A DNA stretch of 64,000 nt from Enterobacter hormaechei subsp. hoffmannii (GCF_001729745.1 NZ_CP017186.1:3658001-3722000), one strand, 5' to 3'. Positions 8,145 through 17,306 are shown, counted from the stretch's first letter. The notes: generated by a model from the sequence alone, not told the origin. Translations and numbers: made by a program.

Positions 8145-10127
8145 TTAAGGGGTGACGACAGGAAACCAGAAACTGAAGCTCTCCATGCAGCGCAGCATTT
8201 CGTCTACCTTCGCGGCGTTGCCGACGATCGTCACCTCTCCTGCCTGTTGCGCCTTTTTCAGCGTGGTTTCCTTAAGGATGATTTTGTTCAGCGTTTCGCG
8301 GCTGAGCGTAATGGTTGCATCCGGATCTTCTGCCTGGATATTAGCACTATGGTTTAGCACGCCATTCTCCAGCTCCAGCTTATACCTGCCGCCCTCGCGG
8401 CCTAAATCAACGTTAAAAACGCCTCTGGCATTCGCCGCTCTGACGCCGTTAAGGTGAACGCCGAAGTAGTCAAAAATCATCTCAGTCGACATGGCACGGA
8501 CCGCATCCGGGCTGGCGGTTTTGGGCGTCGGCTTTATCTTCACGCCGTTACGCAACTCTTGCGCACCGGTGAGGTAGGCGTTACGCCACGGCCCTGACTC
8601 CGCATGGTATCCCAGCTGTTCAAACGCATCGGCTTCCAGTTCGCGCGCCGCCTTATTATTCGGATCGGCAAAAACGACTTTACTGACCACCTGAGCCACC
8701 CAGCGATAATTCCCCCGGGCATAATCGACACGGGCTTTTTCAAGGATCGCGCGGGCTCCGCCCATGTAATCGACATACTTTTTCGCCGCCTCGACCGGAG
8801 GCAGTTCATCGAGCGTCGCCGGATTGCCGTCGAACCAGCCAAGATAGTAGACATAGGTGGCTTTGACGTTGTTGCTTACCGAGCCGTAATAGCCACGGCC
8901 TGCCCAGGATTTAGCCAGCCCGTAAGGCAGGGCGAAATTAGCGGCTATTTCATCCCTCGTCAGCCCCTTATTCGCCAGTCTGAGCGTCTGGTCGTTGATA
9001 TAGCGGTAGATATCACGCTGGCTTTTCATCAGCTTCACCACTTTTTTGTTACCCCACGTGGGCCAGTGGTGCTGCGCGATAATGATTTCCGCTTTATCAC
9101 CCCAACGATCGATGGCGTTATTGATGTACTTTGACCATGCCAGCGGATCGTGTATTTTCGCCCCGCGCAGCGAGTAGGTATTGTGCAGGGTGTGAGTGAC
9201 GTTCTCTGCTGCTTCGATCAGCTTTTTCTCTTCCACATACCAGAGCATTTCAGACGGCGCTTCCGATTCCGGCGTCAGCATAAAGTCATAGGTGAGACCG
9301 TCAATGACCTCTTTCTGCTCCTCTTCGGTAATAGAGTGAGTGGGCGCGATGAGCGTGACCGTTCCGGCTGAGGTGGTAGTCCCCAGACCTGCCCCCACCT
9401 GCCCCTTCACACCGGGTTTCAGCAGGTTTCCGTGGATATAGCTGGCACGGCGGCTCATGGCGTTTCCGGCCATGATATTTTCCGATACCGCCTCTTCCAT
9501 AAAACCGGCTGGCGCATAGACTTTCACTTTGCCGGACATTACCCCGGCTTCATCAATTACGCCACGCACGCCGCCATAATGATCGACGTGGCTATGGGTA
9601 TAAATAACGGCAACAACCGGACGTTTGCCGCGATGCTTAACGTAAAGATCCATACCCGCTTTAGCCGTTTCCGCAGACACCAGCGGATCGATAACCGTGA
9701 TCCCCTCTTTGCCCTCTATGATTGTCATATTCGACAGATCGAGGTTGCGGATCTGGTAGACGCCTTCCGTGACTTCAAACAGACCGCCGATATTATTCAG
9801 CTGCGCCTGACGCCACAGGCTCGGGTTGACGGTATCCGGCGCTTTTTGCCCTTCTTTGATAAAAGCGTATTTCTGGGGATTCCAGATAACGGCGCCTTTT
9901 TCACCTTTAATCACCGCAGGTGGCAGCGGGGCAATAAAGCCTTTATGCGCATTTCGGAAATCGGTTTTATCAAAGAAGGGCAGTTGACCATAAAGTGCAT
10001 CATTCATTTGTTTCGTATGGGCAGTGGCTTCCTTCACCTCCTTTTGTGCCAGGACAGGCAATGAGATCAACGAGGCCAATAGCAGACCAGCAACGGCCAT
10101 CGCACTAACGAGAGTTTTAAATTTCAT
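8145..10127 (-). CDS. Periplasmic alkyl sulfatase (SdsA1/YjcS family, metallo-beta-lactamase fold)
   Basis: Zn-dependent alkyl sulfatase that hydrolyses primary alkyl sulfates such as dodecyl sulfate. Seen: from ATG 10127, 660 aa; signal peptide about 1-27 (PVLAQ); metallo-beta-lactamase motif T-H-S-H-V-D-H with His178, His180, Asp182, His183; the TLHNTYSLRG segment; alkyl sulfatase dimerisation and C-terminal SCP2-like domains. An upstream in-frame ATG at 10151 lacks a ribosome site, whereas GAGGA precedes the chosen start and gives a clean signal peptide. It is divergent from the lipoprotein gene. Family call is firm; use of environmental surfactants or sulfated lipids as S or C source is inference. 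Confidence 0.9.
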   Translation of the reverse strand: MKFKTLVSAMAVAGLLLASLISLPVLAQKEVKEATAHTKQMNDALYGQLPFFDKTDFRNAHKGFIAPLPPAVIKGEKGAVIWNPQKYAFIKEGQKAPDTVNPSLWRQAQLNNIGGLFEVTEGVYQIRNLDLSNMTIIEGKEGITVIDPLVSAETAKAGMDLYVKHRGKRPVVAVIYTHSHVDHYGGVRGVIDEAGVMSGKVKVYAPAGFMEEAVSENIMAGNAMSRRASYIHGNLLKPGVKGQVGAGLGTTTSAGTVTLIAPTHSITEEEQKEVIDGLTYDFMLTPESEAPSEMLWYVEEKKLIEAAENVTHTLHNTYSLRGAKIHDPLAWSKYINNAIDRWGDKAEIIIAQHHWPTWGNKKVVKLMKSQRDIYRYINDQTLRLANKGLTRDEIAANFALPYGLAKSWAGRGYYGSVSNNVKATYVYYLGWFDGNPATLDELPPVEAAKKYVDYMGGARAILEKARVDYARGNYRWVAQVVSKVVFADPNNKAARELEADAFEQLGYHAESGPWRNAYLTGAQELRNGVKIKPTPKTASPDAVRAMSTEMIFDYFGVHLNGVRAANARGVFNVDLGREGGRYKLELENGVLNHSANIQAEDPDATITLSRETLNKIILKETTLKKAQQAGEVTIVGNAAKVDEMLRCMESFSFWFPVVTP

Positions 10128-10298
10128 ACATCCTCGAGGCGTCATATTCACGCTGGCGGTACATGGGGGGAAAGGAGGCTATCACCGGGCTTTTCTTTTA
10201 CCTATGGAAATAACGTTTATAAATAAATAAGTTTATTCTTTCGTCGCTGCGGCCTTCAGGGATAATGCTGAGTCCAATTATTTCCCCGGAGTGATTCG

Positions 10299-10697
10299 AT
10301 GAAGAGCCTGCCGTTCTTTTTCGCTATATTAAGTCTGAGCACATTAACAGCATGTAGCTCTCCACCACCAGACAACGTTGAAAAGATTAATCATCTGCAA
10401 ATTCCGCTGGTATTACCGGGGGAAAAACCGCCGCAGGCACAGATATCTCATATCGCGTCTCTTTATCAGGAAAATAAACAGCAGATCGATAACTTAACGC
10501 GCAGCGTAAAATCACAGTATCTTCAGGACACTACCGCAAAAGAAATTTTTGTTGCGGACAGCGCTGTTCAACGCGTTTACGCCTCGCTGACCAAACTGGA
10601 ACAGTTAGATATGGTTAATCAGCAATACCTGAAAGACAATAATGTCACGGGCCTGCAAAATATTCATATTATGCTTGAACCGTTATTCGCCAGCTGA
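10299..10697 (+). CDS. Small lipoprotein, unknown function
   Basis: Not recognised beyond its lipoprotein features. Seen: 132 aa; lipoprotein signal with lipobox L-T-A-C (Cys19) followed by S-S-P-P-P; an alpha-helical, Gln/Lys-rich remainder (YQENKQQIDNLTRSV) that could form a coiled coil. CCGGAGTG lies about 8 nt before the ATG. It stands alone between the divergent sulfatase gene and a terminator, so the neighbours say little about its role. Ser at position +2 after Cys predicts outer-membrane sorting (Lol rule, inference). Confidence 0.72.
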   Translation: MKSLPFFFAILSLSTLTACSSPPPDNVEKINHLQIPLVLPGEKPPQAQISHIASLYQENKQQIDNLTRSVKSQYLQDTTAKEIFVADSAVQRVYASLTKLEQLDMVNQQYLKDNNVTGLQNIHIMLEPLFAS

Positions 10698-10701
10698 CAA
10701 C

Positions 10702-10735
10702 AAAAAACCCGGCAACATAGCAGCCGGGTTTTTCT
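10702..10735. terminator. Intrinsic terminator after the lipoprotein gene
   Basis: AAAAAA, stem CCCGGC/GCCGGG with a 9-nt loop, then TTTTT. The flanking A/T runs allow it to serve the convergent OmpA-like gene too. Confidence 0.85.
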
Positions 10736-10755
10736 TAATCGCCATATCACATGCA

Positions 10756-11367
10756 TCAGTCGTACTGACCAAAGCGATAGCTAAGCCCTGCGGTGACGGA
10801 ACTCAGGTCGCTGCTCACACCGATCTGGTTTGCATTACCCACATTGCTTACCCACTGATATTCCAGGCGGCCAGCCCAGTTTTTATTGAAGGCGTATTCA
10901 GTACCCACAGCTGCAAGCGGGCGCACACCGGTTTCAAAACGATTGTGACCACTTACATCGGATTCAGCGCGATAGCCCATCGCCCCGGCACGGCCGTAGA
11001 TATCCCAGTCATTGGTCAAGGCATAGCTGGCCTTCAGGGACATTTGCAGACCCTGCGTCTTCATTTGCGCCCCTGCGCCATGCTGACCCTTGATCTGCAT
11101 GTTGCCTAAATAATCATAACCGCCTTCTACCGCAAGCCATGGGGTAATCTGGTAACCCGTATAAACACCCCCACCGACATTATCATGGTCAAAATCGAAG
11201 TGGTCGGAATTATTGTTATCAAACGCTTTTGAACCCATATTGGTATCAAAATAGTGTGACCAGCCGAATTTCGCTCCGCCATACCAGGTGCCCGCATCAG
11301 CGGCGGCGAACGCGGAAGTGGCGGTAAACGCATTAACCATAATCAAAGCGAGAACTGTCTTTTTCAT
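10756..11367 (-). CDS. OmpA-type N-terminal beta-barrel outer membrane protein (no OmpA C-domain)
   Basis: Eight-stranded outer-membrane barrel of the OmpA transmembrane family. Seen: 203 aa; signal peptide cleaved after Ala21 (SAFA-AA); the typical W-Y-x-G-x-K-x-G-W-S-x-Y opening; GYQITPWLAVEGGYDYLG; a C-terminal YRFGQYD. It ends where OmpA would go into its proline hinge, so the peptidoglycan-binding domain is missing; homologues of this size exist as separate porin-like proteins. The GTTTAATTTTAAA motif at 11449-11461, shared with the fadL-like promoter region, lies about 80-95 nt upstream. The CRP-like regulator gene is immediately upstream on the same strand. Confidence 0.87.
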   Translation of the reverse strand: MKKTVLALIMVNAFTATSAFAAADAGTWYGGAKFGWSHYFDTNMGSKAFDNNNSDHFDFDHDNVGGGVYTGYQITPWLAVEGGYDYLGNMQIKGQHGAGAQMKTQGLQMSLKASYALTNDWDIYGRAGAMGYRAESDVSGHNRFETGVRPLAAVGTEYAFNKNWAGRLEYQWVSNVGNANQIGVSSDLSSVTAGLSYRFGQYD

Positions 11368-11448
11368 AAATATACCGTTTACTTAATAAAGATAAAACTT
11401 AGAAAGCAAACGATATAGAAAATTAACAGCCTCGTTAATTCCATTTCT

Positions 11449-11461
11449 GTTTAATTTTAAA
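11449..11461. promoter_or_regulatory. AT-rich motif shared by two barrel-gene promoters (copy A)
   Basis: The 13-mer GTTTAATTTTAAA lies 82-94 nt upstream of the OmpA-like start. An identical copy is at 13408-13420, 72-84 nt upstream of the FadL-like start. A binding site for the intervening CRP-like regulator is possible but unproven; the motif is AT-rich, so chance cannot be excluded. Confidence 0.35.
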
Positions 11462-11467
11462 CTTCCC

Positions 11468-12097
11468 CTAGAATGATTCAGGTAAGTGTCTGACTTCAAG
11501 CAAATACCCACCGCGCTTAAAGGAGATATATTCTCCCTGTTTAAGGGCGGATAATACATTGAGTATACTACTGCGAGAAAGCAGCGTACGATCCTGAATA
11601 TATTCCAGTATCGTGGTACGCAAACGCGTCTCCTCCGGGAGCAAAATCATTTCCTGAAGGTGGTTACGAATAACGGAATAGGTACGCTGCTGGAGTACCT
11701 GCGCATCACGGAATATCAAATAGGCCGTATGGTATGAGAGCAGCGCTGCGACATCCTCCCAGACGCCCTCGGCACGGAATAACTCGGCCGCCTTGTCCGC
11801 ATCGAGACGTAAAATGGTCGACTCCCTTTCCGCACGGAGAAAATGGCCTTGCGTAGGCTGGATCATCTCAGCAATACCAAACAAATGCGGCTCGTAAACG
11901 GTCACGACCACCAGTCCATCCGATGTCCGCAGCAGGGACAGCTCCCCTTCCAGAAAGAGGTACATCTGCTGTTTCCCCTTCCGTAACCAGGTGAGTCGCT
12001 TACGTGGAATAACGTGCACTTTCTCCGCTATCGGCTCAAGGATAGCGGTCAGTCGTTCGATGGATTTTTCGGGTCGAACAGGCGGTAAAATATGCAT
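11468..12097 (-). CDS. CRP/FNR-like winged-helix transcriptional regulator (IprA-like)
   Basis: Regulator with an N-terminal cyclic-nucleotide-binding-like beta roll and a C-terminal winged helix. Seen: 209 aa from ATG 12097; beta-roll segment around M-Y-L-F-L-E-G-E-L-S-L-L at about residues 45-55; a long linking helix; C-terminal helix-turn-helix TLLSRSSILNVLSALKQGEYISFKRGGYL. It lacks the R-S-A phosphate-binding cassette for cAMP, so it may sense something else or nothing. An ATG six codons upstream (12115) has no ribosome site, while GAAGG sits 8 nt before the chosen ATG. It lies between two outer-membrane barrel genes on the same strand, suggesting local control. Resemblance to Salmonella IprA is from memory. 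Confidence 0.82.
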   Translation of the reverse strand: MHILPPVRPEKSIERLTAILEPIAEKVHVIPRKRLTWLRKGKQQMYLFLEGELSLLRTSDGLVVVTVYEPHLFGIAEMIQPTQGHFLRAERESTILRLDADKAAELFRAEGVWEDVAALLSYHTAYLIFRDAQVLQQRTYSVIRNHLQEMILLPEETRLRTTILEYIQDRTLLSRSSILNVLSALKQGEYISFKRGGYLLEVRHLPESF

Positions 12098-12160
12098 GGT
12101 ACAACCTTCTGACATTCAGTATCTGCCATTATAGACCATATATTTTAAGCGGTTAGCCGA

Positions 12161-13336
12161 TCAAAACTGATAGCTGTAGTTGACGCTGGCAAACCAAAGA
12201 TAAGGATGGTCGTAACTTCCGGCAAACGCCACCGGCGATTTCACATGCGACGACTGCATATGAAGATACGACACGGCAATACCAATATTGCTGGCCGGGG
12301 TGATCTGATACTGGGCTCCCGTACCAAATCGCCACTCATCGCCGGTAGGTAAGGTTAAGGCCACATCGCTCTGGCTTTCATACGGCGAGCTGTCGAACGC
12401 CACACCGGCATTCAGTCGCCATTGAGGCGTTGGACGATACTGCACGCCCACCGCACCGTGCCACGTGTCCTTCAGGCGGCTGACGTTGTTCAGCTGCTGG
12501 TCCCCGACGACGATTTGCGGCGCGCCGAACTGGCTCCAGTCCTGCCAGCCGAGATCGCCCATAACCGACCACTGCGGGTTAATGTCATGCACAAGGCTGA
12601 GCATAATTTGCTGCGGCGCGCTGATTTGTGCTGACACCGGCAGGTCGTAGGTGCCGTTCTGTAGACGCGCGTTGCCGTCAATATTGAAGCTGTAGTCCGT
12701 TTCGCTGTTCCAGGTAATACCGGCTCGGGTCTGGTCAGTTAGCTGCATCAGCAGCCCAAGCCGATAGCTCATGGCCAGGTCTTCATCGCGTCGCCGGTAG
12801 TCATCATCGTTAACGCTGCGAGTCAGCGAGAAGTAACCGTAGTTAACGTTGGCGGACGCGCCAATCGAAAGACGGTCGTTAAGCTTATAGGCCAGCGAGG
12901 GGCTGAGCGTCATGGCTACCATGGTACTCTTTTTAATCAGCCTGTCGCCCGCCCAGCTGCCGTAGTCGATCCCCAGGCCGTAATTACCGTAAAGCCCGAC
13001 CCCGGCATAAAGATTATCGGTCACCTTCTGGCTATAAAAGGCGCTGGCATTCGGGATGGTTTTCATCACATCGCCGGGGCTTTGATGGGCATCGTTATCC
13101 AGCTGGTTGTCGATGGAGCCATCCATAACCTGTAACCCACCGGTGACCATATGATCCGGTAAGGACGTCATGCCAGCCGGGTTGGTCATAATTGTAGAGG
13201 CATCCTGCGCACGAGCCGCCTGCCCTGCTCCGGCAAGCGCGGTATCTTCGGTGCCAGCTTCATAAAAATAGAGGGCGCTGGCATGGGCACTGGAGGCAGC
13301 TAATAAGCCAGCGCACAGGAGGAGTCGTGTTTTCAT
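12161..13336 (-). CDS. FadL/OmpP1/TodX-family outer membrane transporter
   Basis: Hydrophobic-substrate channel of the outer membrane. Seen: 391 aa; signal peptide ending S-A-H-A-S about residue 20; the family N-P-A-G motif (about 52-55) in TIMTNPAGMTSL; alternating amphipathic strands; terminal Y-S-Y-Q-F with the C-terminal Phe needed for BAM recognition. It is shorter than E. coli FadL (446 aa) and closer to the OmpP1-like proteins of unclear substrate. The regulator gene follows 63 nt downstream and may be co-transcribed. The shared 13-bp motif is 72-84 nt upstream of its start. Proximity to an alkyl sulfatase gene hints at amphiphile uptake (inference). Confidence 0.88.
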   Translation of the reverse strand: MKTRLLLCAGLLAASSAHASALYFYEAGTEDTALAGAGQAARAQDASTIMTNPAGMTSLPDHMVTGGLQVMDGSIDNQLDNDAHQSPGDVMKTIPNASAFYSQKVTDNLYAGVGLYGNYGLGIDYGSWAGDRLIKKSTMVAMTLSPSLAYKLNDRLSIGASANVNYGYFSLTRSVNDDDYRRRDEDLAMSYRLGLLMQLTDQTRAGITWNSETDYSFNIDGNARLQNGTYDLPVSAQISAPQQIMLSLVHDINPQWSVMGDLGWQDWSQFGAPQIVVGDQQLNNVSRLKDTWHGAVGVQYRPTPQWRLNAGVAFDSSPYESQSDVALTLPTGDEWRFGTGAQYQITPASNIGIAVSYLHMQSSHVKSPVAFAGSYDHPYLWFASVNYSYQF

Positions 13337-13407
13337 CTGCGATCCGGGAAATAAAAAATTTGCCGACAGATATAACAGGGGCGATTGATTACGTAAAAAG
13401 AAAGAGG

Positions 13408-13420
13408 GTTTAATTTTAAA
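13408..13420. promoter_or_regulatory. AT-rich motif shared by two barrel-gene promoters (copy B)
   Basis: Identical 13-mer to that at 11449-11461, here 72-84 nt upstream of the FadL-like start. It is followed by an alternating GCGCGCGCG tract at 13425-13433. See copy A for the interpretation. Confidence 0.35.
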
Positions 13421-13538
13421 TTATGCGCGCGCGTAATTATATTTATGACACTCCAGCGACAGCCGGAACAAAGGCACCGTGATTCTGCATGCACCGGGTG
13501 AGGAATTTCTTACAATGCCGTTTGGCTTAAGACAAGCG

Positions 13539-13682
13539 TTACTCACTACTGGGATCGCTCTTATCCTCTCGCATGGATTCGATAAACTCCCGTTGCTCCG
13601 GTGTGAGTTCAAGCTCATCCAGCAGGCGATCTAACTCTTCTTCAGGCGATTCCTTTTGATTCTTTCTCTTCCCGCTAGCCAT
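13539..13682 (-). CDS. Putative 47-aa acidic small protein
   Basis: Short frame from ATG 13682 to TAA 13539. The predicted protein begins MASGKRKNQKESPEEELDRL, continues with an acidic amphipathic helix (LLDELELTPEQREFIESM) and ends in DPSSE. A GGGTGA stretch precedes the ATG, though close to it. The basic-then-acidic helical composition looks coding rather than random, but I cannot name a family. It sits between the FadL-like promoter region and the mobile island. A longer overlapping frame on the same strand (13421-13618) looks non-coding. Confidence 0.4.
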   Translation of the reverse strand: MASGKRKNQKESPEEELDRLLDELELTPEQREFIESMREDKSDPSSE

Positions 13683-13745
13683 ACTCACCCTTGAGTTATT
13701 AGGATTAATCTCAGGGTATCCAGGGTACAGGAAATGTGCAACTTA

Positions 13746-14700
<955 letters not shown>

Positions 14701-15002
14701 TTATCGAGAACTGTTCAGGGAGTTTGACATCAAGAGCGCGGTAGCCTTTTTAGAATTTCGTTTTCCATTTCAATACGTTGTAGCTTTTTCTCAAGCTCAC
14801 GTATTTCGATTTATTCCGGCGTTATCGGGGAGGCTTTTGGCGTTTTGCCCTGATGCTCATCACGCAGTTGTTTGAACCATTTTGTCATCGTGGAAAGACC
14901 AACATCCATTGCCCTGGCAGCGTCAGAGATGGTGTAATTTTGGTCGACAACCAGCTGAGCGGATTCGCGTTTGAATTCAGGACTAAAATTTCTTCTTTTC
15001 AT
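14701..15002 (-). pseudogene. IS3-family transposase orfA remnant
   Basis: IS911-like OrfA. ATG 15002 (AGGTG upstream) starts [20 protein letters not shown] with a helix-turn-helix ([20 protein letters not shown]). A CAA to TAA change after [10 protein letters not shown] ends the frame at 14811, although the leucine-zipper sequence (IEIRELEKKLQRIEMENEIL) continues in frame past it. The A-rich programmed-frameshift region ATTCTAAAAAGG has also lost a base relative to what the frame needs. Non-functional. Confidence 0.83.
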
Positions 15003-15079
15003 TAAAGCACCTGTGTTGTTCTGAGGTGAGCATATCACCTCAGTTCAGGTGGCCAAATTCAGTGTGCCACTACGGACAT

Positions 15080-15505
15080 TCATTTATTCAGTTCCTTAGT
15101 TAGTTCTGCTTCGCCAGTAGCAGCATCAAAGTGCAGGTAAAAGAGAGCACTATTCATCTGCTCTGGCTTCGTCCATATTTCCGCCTCCCTCGAACCGCCT
15201 TTCTGTTTGGTATAGCCCAGCTTAGACAAATAAGCCCTCATCGGCTCGACGTTAGATACTCCCCTAAAAATGATTGTGTTTGAGGGGGCGTATCCATCTC
15301 CGGGATGTGATTCAAAGTAATAATTATTCGATATACGCGGAGCCTTCTCAATATCTTTATCAGTCAGGGAGTGATAATTGAAAAAATCATTTTCAGTGTA
15401 TGTGGTAGCTTCATTGATACCGGATGCAACAAGATAGACAAATAGCCAGCATAGGATAACACCCGTAATTAATATCAGGATGCTCCATTTAAAGAATTTA
15501 CGCAT
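15080..15505 (-). CDS. Hypothetical membrane-anchored protein
   Basis: Unrecognised. Seen: 141 aa from ATG 15505; one N-terminal hydrophobic helix (about residues 7-30, FKWSILILITGVILCWLFVYL), then a soluble domain of about 110 residues. GGGGTGA lies 7 nt before this ATG; the alternative GTG at 15511 overlaps the upstream stop but sits too close to the ribosome site. It is the second gene of a two-gene unit with the 232-aa hypothetical. The membrane anchor plus strict coupling would fit an accessory or immunity-type partner, which is speculation. Confidence 0.72.
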   Translation of the reverse strand: MRKFFKWSILILITGVILCWLFVYLVASGINEATTYTENDFFNYHSLTDKDIEKAPRISNNYYFESHPGDGYAPSNTIIFRGVSNVEPMRAYLSKLGYTKQKGGSREAEIWTKPEQMNSALFYLHFDAATGEAELTKELNK

Positions 15506-15507
15506 TA

Positions 15508-16206
15508 TCACTTCACCCCTGTGTACCCAAGTGACGTCCCATTGTCTGTAATAACTTTGACATTACCAGAGCTGAAATCGTCCCACGGCTTCAGCCATGT
15601 CATAAAATGCGGGAGGTTCACCGTGTACGGCTGGTGACGCACACACGGATCTTCCGGGTCAGGGAACAGAATCGGACGGAAACCACGGTTTTTATGGGAA
15701 CCAATAGCACCGTAATGATCCCAGCGACGAACGGCGGCATCATAACTGACAGGTTTAAGGCGGTATCCGTACCGTCCTGGCATGATAGCTCGATGGAATC
15801 CGAACAGATCAGAAACCAAGTCTTCACCACTAAAGCCACTATCAGTGTACCAAGAGAAAGCCCGCAGGCTTTGCAAGCCTTCAAATCGAGCTGCTGTGTT
15901 CATCATCATCGCCAGCATGATTCTGTTAATATCTTCGGTACTCCGGCCACGTTTAATCTCCCAGCGAGAGAACTTGCCTACACCGAATTGTGAGTTGAAT
16001 TTCACAAAGTGCATGTCCTGCCGATACATCACCATGTAGGAAGGTTTGCCGCTAAGCTCCCCCGCGATAAACTGGCTTTTAAGCTCCATGATATCACTAC
16101 CCCGAGCGTGCCCCATGTCAACCCAGCCAAGCACCTCAGTATAAACGACACCCCTTCGCAAAACGTCAAACTGCGCACCATCCTTTATCTCCGCTCTGGT
16201 GCTCAT
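15508..16206 (-). CDS. Hypothetical protein with GWVDMGHA motif
   Basis: Not firmly recognised. Seen: 232 aa, no signal peptide or membrane helix; conserved-looking blocks GWVDMGHARGSD (about 27-38), a central Tyr-rich strand region, and SGFSGEDLVSDLFGFHRAI (about 124-142), followed by a Pro/Trp-rich C-terminus. The G-W-V-D-x-G-H-A and E-D-L-V-S-D blocks faintly recall DUF4056-like proteins, but I would not assign it. It is coupled to the downstream membrane-anchored gene. It lies inside the mobile island and is absent from the E. coli K-12 version of this locus, suggesting acquired cargo. Confidence 0.72.
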   Translation of the reverse strand: MSTRAEIKDGAQFDVLRRGVVYTEVLGWVDMGHARGSDIMELKSQFIAGELSGKPSYMVMYRQDMHFVKFNSQFGVGKFSRWEIKRGRSTEDINRIMLAMMMNTAARFEGLQSLRAFSWYTDSGFSGEDLVSDLFGFHRAIMPGRYGYRLKPVSYDAAVRRWDHYGAIGSHKNRGFRPILFPDPEDPCVRHQPYTVNLPHFMTWLKPWDDFSSGNVKVITDNGTSLGYTGVK

Positions 16207-16273
16207 CCTTTCATCTCCTTGAAAGATTTATGTTGCCAATGTTATAGCCTATTTTTAAGCCAGTCCAGACTGG

Positions 16274-16326
16274 CAGACAATAGCGAACCTAATGCCCGAT
16301 TGGTGATACAGCACCAATCGGAGCGG
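16274..16326. repeat. 53-bp island direct repeat, left copy (with hairpin)
   Basis: Begins CAGACAATAG and contains TTGGTGATACAGCA. It matches 18844-18896 at 41 of 53 ungapped positions in the same orientation. A perfect 9-bp stem, CGATTGGTG/CACCAATCG with loop ATACAG, spans 16297-16320. It lies between the hypothetical operon and the integrase remnant. Confidence 0.7.
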
Positions 16327-16364
16327 AGCGACATCATCAGGGTTATGTCAGACAAGCGAGGTCC

Positions 16365-16565
16365 GTGGTACAGCCAAAAGTTCACCCGGCTTCGTGGCGG
16401 CACATTGCCCACAGCTTACGGGGAATGTTCATCACCTGCTTAGACCGTGCAGGGGTGCCAGAACAACGTATCGGAGCCATTACCGGACACACCGAACAGA
16501 AAGCGAAAACTGAAGCATTCAGAACCTATAGCAAAGGCCCAGGGATGAAGGAGCTATCGGAGTAA
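16365..16565 (+). pseudogene. Tyrosine integrase C-terminal remnant
   Basis: About 66 codons carrying the C-terminal catalytic boxes of a phage/island integrase: H-S-L-R-G (the HxxR box), G-H-T (second His) and T-Y-S-K-G with the presumed nucleophile Tyr. The N-terminal arm- and core-binding domains and the first Arg box are missing upstream. The apparent GTG start is only where the frame opens. Presumably the integrase that placed the island at glyU, now lost, though the gene is 2.4 kb from the tRNA. Confidence 0.72.
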
Positions 16566-16646
16566 GTGGAGTTAGTAAGTTACGGTAATTTAGAATGAAA
16601 ACAAGGGACAAGCCCTGCCCCTTTCACTACAGGAGAGTGCAGGAAC

Positions 16647-16972
16647 ATGGATTTACAAGCATGGGATAACGTTATTTCTATCGCTTCCAATGCAGTCACA
16701 ACGGTTAGTGTGGTTGGGGGCGTTCTTTTTGGTAGGAGAAAGGTTAATGAGTGGTTGTCTCAAAAAATAGGGACAGAGCACATGATGCAACAATGCAATA
16801 TATAAATGCTCTTGATTGTTTCTTATCATCAGTAATACAACTTGCATATTATACTTTGAACTACCAAGAATTAAGCAGCGGAAATACAGCACCAGATCGA
16901 ATTCAAAAAACCATCAAAGTACATGAAGAAGTCAATAACAAATTCTCAGAATTGTTCAGGCTTCGGCCTTAA
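16647..16972 (+). pseudogene. Small membrane-protein gene split by a frameshift
   Basis: ATG 16647 follows a good ribosome site (AGGAGAGTGCAGGAAC). The first frame encodes a hydrophobic stretch (VISIASNAVTTVSVVGGVLFG) and S-Q-K, then runs into a stop at 16803-16805. At the A6 run 16762-16767 the -1 frame carries on sensibly (N-R-D-R-A-H-D-A-T-M-Q-Y-I-N-A-L) to a stop at 16970-16972. One missing A is the simplest reading. Its 3' end overlaps the resolvase fragment, so the C-terminus may be truncated too. Family not recognised. Confidence 0.5.
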
Positions 16973-17306
16973 TGTTCATGACTGTTCTGGTGCTGACGTT
17001 GTGGCTTTCTGCGATTGCACGAATGGTTTTACCTGCTGCGAGTTCTGCTTTAATGGCTTCACGATCAATAGAGCGACCTTTGCCCCGTCCGGTGATCCTG
17101 CCTGCGGCTTTTGCTGCTTCGTAACCTTCACGCTGGCGCTCCAGCATCGTTTCACGTTCCATCTGTGCGACTGCTGCCAGTACGGTCAGCATCATATTAC
17201 CTGCTGGAGAGTTCTTCCCGGTCTTAAAATCCTCTTTGTGGATCTGAACAACTACACCCCGTTCTGTTAACCGCTCAACCATTGCCAGCAAGTCAGCAGT
17301 GTTACG
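16956..17306 (-). pseudogene. Serine resolvase C-terminal fragment
   Basis: Reads R-N-T-A-D-L-L-A-M-V-E-R-L-T-E-R-G, then the S-P-A-G-N-M-M-L-T-V-L-A-A-V-A-Q-M-E-R helix E region, then R-E-G-Y-E-A-A-K-A-A-G-R and a helix-turn-helix ending SHNVSTRTVMNIKAEA. This is the second half of a Tn3-type resolvase/invertase. The N-terminal domain with the catalytic Ser is missing: upstream of the RNTADLL block the frame stays open to 17396 but no longer looks like resolvase. The complementary N-terminal piece lies at 13755-13835 on the other strand. Confidence 0.75.

Noticed and set aside
13421..13618. 65-codon minus-strand frame beside the FadL-like gene
   Set aside because: Overlaps the better 47-codon frame, and its composition looks random.
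16315..16335. Possible attL copy of the glyU 3' end (GGAGCGGAGCGAC resembling GGAGCGGGCGAA)
   Set aside because: Only about a dozen bases match with an indel, and the match does not extend into the T-arm sequence.
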